Assembly (NCBI GenBank): GCA_038150305.1
Contig: JAYOTG010000027.1
Span: 1 to 24,444, forward strand
Direction: 5' to 3'
Length of the DNA stretch: 24,444 nucleotides
DNA from: MGIIa-L3 sp038150305
GTDB lineage: Archaea > Thermoplasmatota > Poseidoniia > Poseidoniales > Poseidoniaceae
Shown in pieces: positions 14,286 to 21,656 of this stretch (its first letter is position 1; each line of letters opens with the position of its first letter). A model generated the notes under the pieces. The model was not told the DNA's origin and did not search any database. It saw only the letters and a list, made by a program, of their open reading frames with translations. Both the position numbers and the translations under genes were made by a program.

Positions 14286-14360
14286 TGCTCGGGCCGGGAT
14301 TCGAACCCGGGTCGTCGGAATGAAAATCCGAAATGATGGGCCGGGCTACACCACACGAGC
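14286..14360 (-). tRNA. tRNA-Glu (anticodon UUC)
   Basis: Reading the minus strand, a full cloverleaf folds: acceptor GCTCGTG / CCCGAGC, D-arm GTGTAGCCCGGCCCATCAT, anticodon stem TCGGA/TCCGA with loop TTTTCAT (anticodon UUC), and T-arm CCGGG-TTCGAAT-CCCGG. The discriminator is A. CCA is not encoded (CTTCT follows), as is common in archaea. The sixth acceptor pair is a T-C mismatch. It lies 53 bases downstream of the VTT-domain gene on the same strand. Confidence 0.95.
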
Positions 14361-14413
14361 TTAACCCGCGGACTGGAATCCCATTGATGAACGTTCGGCT
14401 GAGCGGGCTGGGC

Positions 14414-15022
14414 TCATTGTTCCTCAGAGGTGGCCTCAGGGGTCAGGGATGCCCACCACCGCCAAGCCGCCCATGCAGCAGCGAACATCACCAACATGGC
14501 CACCGCAAGGAGGATCTCGCGATCGAGGATCCATCCAATGGCATCCAAGGCTGCGTTGCCGTATCGAACCACCAGGACAATCTCAAGCCCAAAGCGAAGG
14601 CCGCGGCTGACCATACCGGCCAACACGAAGGGGCGCATCTCCATCTTCCCCATGCCAGCAGCCCATCCCATCACCTTGTAGGGGATGGGTGAGAAGCCGG
14701 CGATAAGCACCCCAAGGGTTCCGTGCCGCTCGAGCAGGACTTCCAAACGTTGCAAATTCTTCTCTTGCCGAAACCGAACCAGCAGCGGTCGGCCAGCCCG
14801 GGCGCCGAGCCACGAGCCAACAATGGCGCCGGCGACGCTGGTGAGCGTGGCCACGATCCAGATGCTGAACAAGCGGCTTGACCCATCGGCTGCGGCTGCC
14901 ATTGGCAGGATGAGCAAATCCGGTGGAATGGGGTGAATGATGGCTTCTGTGAACGTCAGCAGCGCCAAGCCGAGCAGCCCTGCGGCGTCGGCCGCGTCGA
15001 TGACCGCTTGCTCCCACGCCAC
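14414..15022 (-). CDS. VTT/DedA-family membrane protein (YqaA-like)
   Basis: A 202-residue membrane protein with the SNARE-associated (VTT/DedA) signature. The N-terminal re-entrant motif is TEAIIHPIPPDLLILP (25-40). A TM pair around 52-75 ends in GSWLGARAGRP. The second re-entrant motif is GFSPIPYKVMGWAAG (109-123), the form seen in the YqaA branch. C-terminal helices lie at about 130-152 and 168-190. DedA relatives move or flip lipids across membranes, including polyprenyl-phosphate carriers; the substrate here is unknown. The start is a GTG at 15022 with no good Shine-Dalgarno; no ATG precedes the first motif. It is divergent from nob1, with an inverted repeat directly upstream. The tRNA-Glu lies downstream on the same strand. 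Confidence 0.85.
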   Translation of the reverse strand: MAWEQAVIDAADAAGLLGLALLTFTEAIIHPIPPDLLILPMAAAADGSSRLFSIWIVATLTSVAGAIVGSWLGARAGRPLLVRFRQEKNLQRLEVLLERHGTLGVLIAGFSPIPYKVMGWAAGMGKMEMRPFVLAGMVSRGLRFGLEIVLVVRYGNAALDAIGWILDREILLAVAMLVMFAAAWAAWRWWASLTPEATSEEQ

Positions 15023-15026
15023 GTGT

Positions 15027-15039
15027 GGCGCTGAGCGCC
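15027..15039. repeat. Inverted repeat upstream of the VTT-domain gene
   Basis: GGCGCT-G-AGCGCC is a perfect dyad with 6-bp arms and a 1-base centre, beginning 5 bases upstream of the GTG start at 15022 in the divergent gap with nob1. It may be an operator; chance occurrence is possible in GC-rich sequence. Confidence 0.25.
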
Positions 15040-15097
15040 CTTACCGTTAGGTCTTCGCAGGCGGGTGCTTCTTGGACGAGGGCTTCCAGCCGATGGC

Positions 15098-15610
15098 ATG
15101 ACCGGCGGAGCGGAAGGCGCGGTGCTTGACACCACAGCCCTGCTTCACTGGCCGCTTGAACGGCTGGCCGGAGGCGTGTGCTGCCCGGCGCAGCTCGATG
15201 AATTGGAACGGCTCTCACCGGCGAGGCGCATGCTGGTGGAGGCCGCCCAGATCGAGTGGATGAACCCGAGTCCGGCGCACCTTGAAGCCGCCACTTCCGC
15301 GGCCGCGTCGACCGGTGATTTGCCCCGACTTTCAACGGTGGACCTCGAGGTCCTGGCCCTGTCCCTTGGCCTGCAGCGCCCCCTGATCACCGACGACTAT
15401 CGCCTGCAGAACGTGGCCATGAAGGCTGGAATTGAGGCACGTTCTCTGGCCACCCGTGGCGCCAAGCAGCAGTGGTCCTGGGTCTGGCGGTGCACAGGCT
15501 GCGGGAAGGAGCATGACGTCAGCACCGGCGCGAAACGCGAGCGGGACGGTCCCGGTCCAGACTGCGACGTGTGCGGAAGTCCGACGGTGATGAAACGCCC
15601 TCGGCGTTGA
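15098..15610 (+). CDS. nob1: rRNA maturation endonuclease Nob1 (PIN + zinc ribbon)
   Basis: A 170-residue archaeal Nob1. The PIN domain (about 6-120) has acidic residues in VLDTTALL (D11), STVDLEVLALSL (D82) and LITDDYRLQNVA (D99/D100), the order and phrasing typical of Nob1. The C-terminal zinc ribbon has four Cys: C132 and C135 (RCTGC) with C156 and C159 (CDVCG). Known role: cutting the 3' end of pre-16S rRNA during small-subunit maturation. The ATG at 15098 places the PIN strand close to the N-terminus; another ATG at 15093 is out of frame. Its stop is 2 bases from the convergent tatA stop. Confidence 0.92.
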   Translation: MTGGAEGAVLDTTALLHWPLERLAGGVCCPAQLDELERLSPARRMLVEAAQIEWMNPSPAHLEAATSAAASTGDLPRLSTVDLEVLALSLGLQRPLITDDYRLQNVAMKAGIEARSLATRGAKQQWSWVWRCTGCGKEHDVSTGAKRERDGPGPDCDVCGSPTVMKRPRR

Positions 15611-15612
15611 GG

Positions 15613-15918
15613 TCACTCTTCGGCCTGCTCGAGGGCGTCGACCTTTCGTTGCAGGTCTTCGGGACTCATGCCGCTCGGGTCAAGCCCGAGGGCTTTGGCG
15701 CGTTCCACGAGGGCCACATCCGGGGTCATGCCGCCCGCTTCGAGGTCGGCGATGGTTTGGGCCTCCCGTGGAAGCGAGGTCGCCTCCTGCAGCCCTTTCT
15801 GGAATTCACCCTTGCTCCTTCCGAGGGCGTTCGCCAACTCCGGGAGCCGGCGTGCGCCGAAGAGCACGAAGAACACGACGATGATGATCAGGACCTCTGG
15901 GCCGCCGATGGATGCCAT
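15613..15918 (-). CDS. tatA: Twin-arginine translocase subunit TatA/E with C-terminal extension
   Basis: A 101-residue TatA-type protein. Residues 1-21 give the short N-terminal TM (GGPEVLIIIVVFFVLFG) ending in the conserved FG, then the amphipathic helix ARRLPELANALGRSKGEFQKG (22-42). This subunit forms the protein-conducting part of the Tat system for folded proteins, with TatC, which is not in this window. Residues about 65-101 (VALVERAKALGLDPSGMSPEDLQRKV and on) form a separate helical segment resembling a SAP/HeH-like hairpin, unusual for TatA. The ATG at 15918 precedes the TM directly; the longer upstream frame is Arg-rich and overlaps the MoaD-like gene. It lies 56 bases downstream of that gene. 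Confidence 0.9.
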   Translation of the reverse strand: MASIGGPEVLIIIVVFFVLFGARRLPELANALGRSKGEFQKGLQEATSLPREAQTIADLEAGGMTPDVALVERAKALGLDPSGMSPEDLQRKVDALEQAEE

Positions 15919-15974
15919 GTTGCTCAAGCCGTGGTGGGTGCTCGTTCGCTTCAAGGCTTCGCGTTGAAACGGCT

Positions 15975-16217
15975 TCAACCGCCTGAGACCGGGGGGAGCA
16001 AGGCCAGTTCGACGCCGTCTTCGAGCACAGCATCGCGCTCCACCCGCTGCCCGCCGATGGCCAGCGCCATCCCCATGGCCAGCCAATCGTCCAAACCGAG
16101 CGCGATGGCGAGGCCTTCTGCCGTGGTGCCTGCCTCGATTTCACGGACGTGATGGCGGCCGTCAAGCCGCTCTGCAGCAGGCCCGAAGGCGAGGATGTGA
16201 ACCGTGATGAGGCCCAT
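15975..16217 (-). CDS. MoaD/ThiS-type ubiquitin-like protein (SAMP-like)
   Basis: An 80-residue beta-grasp protein ending in Gly-Gly (LLPPVSGG), the C-terminus adenylated by E1-like enzymes in MoaD, ThiS and archaeal SAMP proteins. The pattern fits MoaD: an opening strand ITVHILAFGPAAERL (4-18), a helix around TTAEGLAIALGL (43-54), then MALAIGGQRVERDAVLEDGVELALLPPVSGG. It may donate sulfur in molybdopterin synthesis or tRNA thiolation, or tag proteins; sequence alone does not separate these. No E1-like, MoaE or ThiI gene is in the window. The ATG at 16217 is used because the upstream extension is not family-like. TatA follows on the same strand. Confidence 0.82.
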   Translation of the reverse strand: MGLITVHILAFGPAAERLDGRHHVREIEAGTTAEGLAIALGLDDWLAMGMALAIGGQRVERDAVLEDGVELALLPPVSGG

Positions 16218-16237
16218 GGGGTGCGGTTGTGGCGCGG

Positions 16238-16248
16238 CTTGATAAACG
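16238..16248 (+). promoter_or_regulatory. TATA box of the ABC exporter operon, probably leaderless
   Basis: CTTGATAAACG is the only AT-rich block in the gap between the MoaD-like and ABC genes. It is centred about 25 bases before the ATG at 16268, so the mRNA should begin at or beside the start codon; no Shine-Dalgarno is present there. Confidence 0.5.
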
Positions 16249-16267
16249 CACTCGGGGCTTGTTGTGC

Positions 16268-16959
<692 letters not shown>

Positions 16960-16960
<1 letters not shown>

Positions 16961-19900
16961 TGCTCGTCCTTGTTGTCGGTCTGGCGGTGTTGGCCGGGCT
17001 CCTCTTCGGGCTGTTCGCGCTTCTCGGCCTTCGCGATCGCACCTTGTGGTCCAGCCTCTTCGTGATCTTCGGACCTGCCTTCGACGCAGGTTTGATGGCG
17101 TGGCTGCTGGTTTGGCTTGGCCTTGGTCCGGTGCTTTCGGTGCTTTCAGGAGCCTTGGTTGGCCTGGCCTCGTCGCTGTTGATTCCCACGGTGTTGTGGC
17201 CTCGTCGCGCGCTTGTGGGGCGCCTTGCGGTGCGAAGCCTCCGGGCGCGGCCCAAACAAGCCGCGCTTCTGCTCGTGGCCCTCATCGTCTCCTCCTCCAT
17301 CGTTTCCTCCTCGCTGGTGGTCGGCGACAGTTTGGATGCGACGGTCGAGCGGCAGGTCGACGCGGTGTGGACCGAAACGGACGTGGTCCTGTCCGGCAGG
17401 GACCCCGGGACGGCCCAGCCCATCTTGCTCGAGGCTGGGTTCATCGCCGAAGTGGCGGCCGAAGCCATGGCGTTGACCGACACGGACGGGACGGGCCTCT
17501 TTGACGGCATTCGGGCCACGCGTGCCTTGGCCACGGCCATCGAAGGTCCGACCGGGCGTGCGCTTCCTTCCGTGGGTTGGTACGCACAAGCCACCATCGA
17601 GGACCACCCGGACCCGTGGCCACCGCTTGAGCCGAGCAGCGGATTGACCTACGCCACGCTCGGCCTTCTCTCCAACGCCACCGGCCGTCATGAGGCGGCC
17701 ATCACCGATGAACTCGCCGAGGAATTGGAGGTTGAGGTGGGGGGCCTGCTCAACCTCAGCTGGACCACGGTCGAAGACGGACGCGTCGTGCGCCATCGAG
17801 GCCTCGTTCACGTTCATGCCGTGGTCCCAGCCGATGCCGGTGCTGCGATAGGCGGACTGGGTCAACCTGCTCTGATGACTTCGATGGGCACTTTTGAGGC
17901 CCTTGCCGGCGAAGGCGCGTCCTCCCTCCACCTCTCGGCACGCGTACCGTACGAGGACCGCGAGGCCTGGGCGTCCGTGGACGATCGCCTCGCGAACGTG
18001 ATCGACGTGGCGTGGACTGCTCGTATGGATGGCCTTGTGTTTGAACCCGCTTCGGGCGCTCTTGCCGTGGCACGAGAAACAGGTCTAGGGCGGTTGGAGG
18101 CGACGCTCGTCGACGCCTTCCGAGACAACCTGAGCACCCTCGCAAGCGGAGCCAGCATGTCCGAACTTGTGCAGGCGCCAATTGAGGTGTTGGAACTCAA
18201 CGGCCATCGTTCCCTCGTGCTCGCCGACGCTGACATCACGGACCTGCAATGGTCCGGTGGTGCGCTCTGGCACGTCGGGATGGCTGGCGCTGGTTTCCAG
18301 GTCGCTGGTTCAGGCACGCCCGCGCTGTGGTATGTCCCCGAAGGTGAATTGCTCGATGCACACGCCATCGTGAACGGCACGGGTTGGTTTGGCCATCCCC
18401 AAGGGCTGCACGTCATGCGGGCTGACCGGCCCTTGGAAGGGGCGACCCGCATCGGCGAAGATCCTGTGCACGCGTTATCAGCGGGCGACATCGGCGCGAT
18501 GGTGGTCGAAGGCAACCTTTCGGACCTGCACGTGGCCCATTACGGTGCACTTGACTCGGGCGAGGGTGCCGAGCCTGTGTACCGGCACCCGGTGGGCGTG
18601 ACTGTGCCAGACCCTCTGCTCAACATGGTGCTTGAGGCTGAGGTAAACGGCTCGCACATCCTTCACGCTGAAGGCCTGTTCGGATGGCAAGCACACCGGG
18701 TTCAAGCGGATGCGACCGGCGTGCAGGCTTGGAGCCTCGAAGGCCATTCGCCTCCCAGTCCGCATGGCCCTCAAAACCAAAGCGCAGCTGCAGGGCCGGG
18801 ATGCGACGGCCACACTGGCGTCATCGACGGCGTCAACAGCACGCTCGCGTGGTGCGCAGGCGAGGACCGCCTCATCGGTTGGAGCCTTGAGCACGGTGAC
18901 GTCGTCGAGATGCGCCTGCCGAAAGCCGCCGAAATCGACGGTCTAGGGCGTGTGCCGGTCCTCTTCCTCGCCGCTTCAGGCGATGACGGGCTCGAAGTGA
19001 GCGTCGACGAGGTGGTGCTCAGCGGAGCCTTCGATGTGCTCAACCTGACCGATGCGGACGAGGTCTGGGTCGCCGGTGCGGTCCCGTGGGCTTGGGGCGA
19101 CAGCCAGCGAACCCGGTTGAACGTCAGCACGTCCGCCACAAGCGTGAACTTGACTGGCGTGGAGGAGTTGGAACAGCTCATCCTCGGCGTGGTGCACCCA
19201 GATACCGCCGTGCGTCTCGCTGGCGCATCCGAAGGCGACCGCTCCATGATGGTGATCCAATCCCCGGAGCTGAGTTATGATGCGCTGCTCCGGACGATTG
19301 AGGCGTGGTTTGACGACATGGCGACCCTCGAAAGCAGCGGTCTTGGGTTGAGCCCGGTGCGCGTGGAGGCGGCTGAACAAGCTGAGGTCTCCTCTGGGGT
19401 GCTCTCCGGCATGTTCCTCGTGTTCGGTGGGTTCACCATCGCCGCAGGCGTGCTGCTGGCGGTGACGGTGGTGGTGTTGCTCGCTGAAGCGCGCCGCAAA
19501 GAATTGGCCACGCTACGGGCCGTCGGTCTCACCCGTGCCGACGCGCGAAGTGCCGCCCTGATGGAGGGGCTCATGGTCGCTTCCTTGGCCGGGTTGCTGG
19601 GCGGTCTGCTCGGCGTCGTCCTCGGTCGAGGTGTTGCACTTGGTTTCACCTCTGCCTTCAGTGCCGTTGGGGCCACCAGCTTCAGCTTCGCATGGTCATG
19701 GTCATCAGTGGTCGCAGGGGCCGTCTGGGGGACGGTCGTCGCGGTGACGACCCTGGGTGCATCAGCTCAATGGTCCAGCCGCTTGGACGTCCTACACGCG
19801 CTTCGTGGGGTACGAACCCGCGTCCAAGAGGCCTTGCCGTGGCCGGTGTTCGTGGCCGTCGCCGCCGCCTTTGGCCTCTCTGGCGTCGCTGCTGTTTCGC

Positions 19901-21549
19901 TCATCTTTGGGGGCTTAGACGCGCCCTTCGCTCGCTTGCGTTGGCTGTTGATCGGCGACGGGCTGATCGTCGCTTTGTCCTTGATTCTCCTGTGGATCCT
20001 TCCCGCGTTGCGTTCATCGACCGGTCCCCTGAGCGAGGCCAGGCTGAGACGTGCCCCCTCCCGTGCGATAGGCGCTGCATCGCTTGGTCTGCTCGTGTGG
20101 TCATGGTGGCCGGAGTCGCTTGACCCGTTTCGGGCACAGACGGCCTTCGACGAAGTCAGCATGCTCGTGCTGGGCTTGGTTCAGGTGCTGGCGGGTGTCG
20201 TGGTCTTGGTGACGGTGATCCCTCGCGCGCTTCGTTCGCTCGCGGCCCGTGGCCGCAGCCCACGGTTGGTGGGTCGCTTGGCGCTCGCCCATCCAGTGGC
20301 ACAACCCTTGCGCACGGCGGTGGTGATGTCCATGTTCGCCGTGACGGTGTTCGCCGTGGTCGTCCTTGGCGGTTACACCAGTTCCTTCGCTGCGGTCTCT
20401 GGAGACTTTGTGGAGGAGTCGGAAGGAGATTTCGAGATCCTTCTGTCCGGAAGCCGTTCCGCCCCTGTCGAGGTCGGGACCGACCCGGCAGCGTGGGGGC
20501 TTGCACCTCAACAAGCGGAGCGCATTGACGCGGTCGCTGCCGTCTCGAGGGCCGTGGTCGTGCTCGACGACGGTCGAAACGATCCGGTGCCTTACGTGCT
20601 TCGAGGAGCGGATGAGGCCTTCGCCATGCATGGTGGTCTTCCTCTGTACATTTGGGACGAAAGCTTAGGATCCACGGAAGAAGACGTGTGGAACCGCGTC
20701 CTCTTGGACGATGAATGGGTCCTCTTGGACGCCTCGTTCGGACTTGAGGCCAGCACCGATGGTGCTGCGGTTGGCGTCCTGCCGCTGAAGCTTGGACAGG
20801 AATTCGACCTGATCGCCCCATCTGATCCTGGCACGGCAAAAACCGTACGGGTGGCTGGATTTTTGGCCCAGTCCTCGCTGGCGTTTTCGCCTGGCGTATG
20901 GGCGAATCAGTCCATGGTCGAGGAACGCTATGACGGGGCCATCACGCGGGTGTACGTCTCAGTGGACCCATTGTCTCCGGTGTTGGAGGACGACCCGAAG
21001 GACGTCGACGTCCCACCTGGAAAAAGCGAGGCGGAGCGTCGTGCCGCTGCCGGTGTTTCGGAGGCCTTGGATGAGGCCTTGGCCGATGAGGGCGTGCTGG
21101 TGACGCTCATCGTGGACGACATCCTCCTCGTGCAGGGTCTTGTGTTGGCCATTTTGGCCATCTTCCAAGCCTACCTTGCCCTCGGCTTGGGCGTTGGTTT
21201 GCTCGGCATCGGCGTGGTTACCGCGCGAGCGGTCCGAGATCGGAACCACGTCATTGGCTTGCTTCGGGCAATCGGGGTCACCAAGCGACGCATCGGACAA
21301 AGCCTCGCCGGTGAAGTGGCTTGGACCGGCGGGCTCGGGCTGCTGGTTGGAGCGGTCATCGGCATGATGTTTCACGTCCGTCTGCACGCGGCCCTGTGGG
21401 CCGACCAAGGCGCAGAACTGTCGCTTCCATGGGGCAGCGCCCTGTCGGTTTTGCTCGGCGGCATGGTGCTCGTGAGCGCAGCCGTGTTCGGACCAATCCG
21501 TGCCGCAACCAGAATCGCTCCAGCGGAGGCGCTTCGTTCACTCGAATGA
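16960..21549 (+). CDS. Large double-FtsX ABC exporter permease
   Basis: A 1529-residue permease with two FtsX-type cores in one chain. Three N-terminal hydrophobic segments (about 1-78) precede the first-core helix (about 97-117, after RSLRARPKQ). An extracellular region of about 690 residues follows, then helices at about 814-842, 868-892 and 914-935 with the cytosolic motif RRKELATLRAVGLTR. A linker with extra helices (about 964-1091) leads to the second core: a helix at 1118-1142, an extracellular domain of about 240 residues, helices at 1388-1418, 1449-1473 and 1492-1513, and DRNHVIGLLRAIGVTKRRI. It ends PAEALRSLE, a usual FtsX-permease ending. GGAGGAGG precedes the ATG at 16960. Likely role: ATP-driven export or release of a lipoprotein, lipid or peptide; the substrate is unknown. 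Confidence 0.92.
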
Positions 21550-21600
21550 GGGTAATTTCCACGCAGCAGCCCATTCAGGACCAATTCTGACTCGTCCCAT

Positions 21601-21610
21601 ATTATATATA
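21601..21610 (+). promoter_or_regulatory. Strong TATA box of the secreted-protein gene
   Basis: ATTATATATA is the clearest TATA box in the window. It predicts transcription starting near 21631 and a leader of about 26 bases that carries the Shine-Dalgarno GGAGGG at 21645-21650. This, with the ABC genes ending at 21549, makes the downstream gene a separate transcription unit. Confidence 0.75.
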
Positions 21611-21656
21611 CGGCGCAAAGCGTGGGCTTCTGTAGCCACATTGTGGAGGGACCCAA

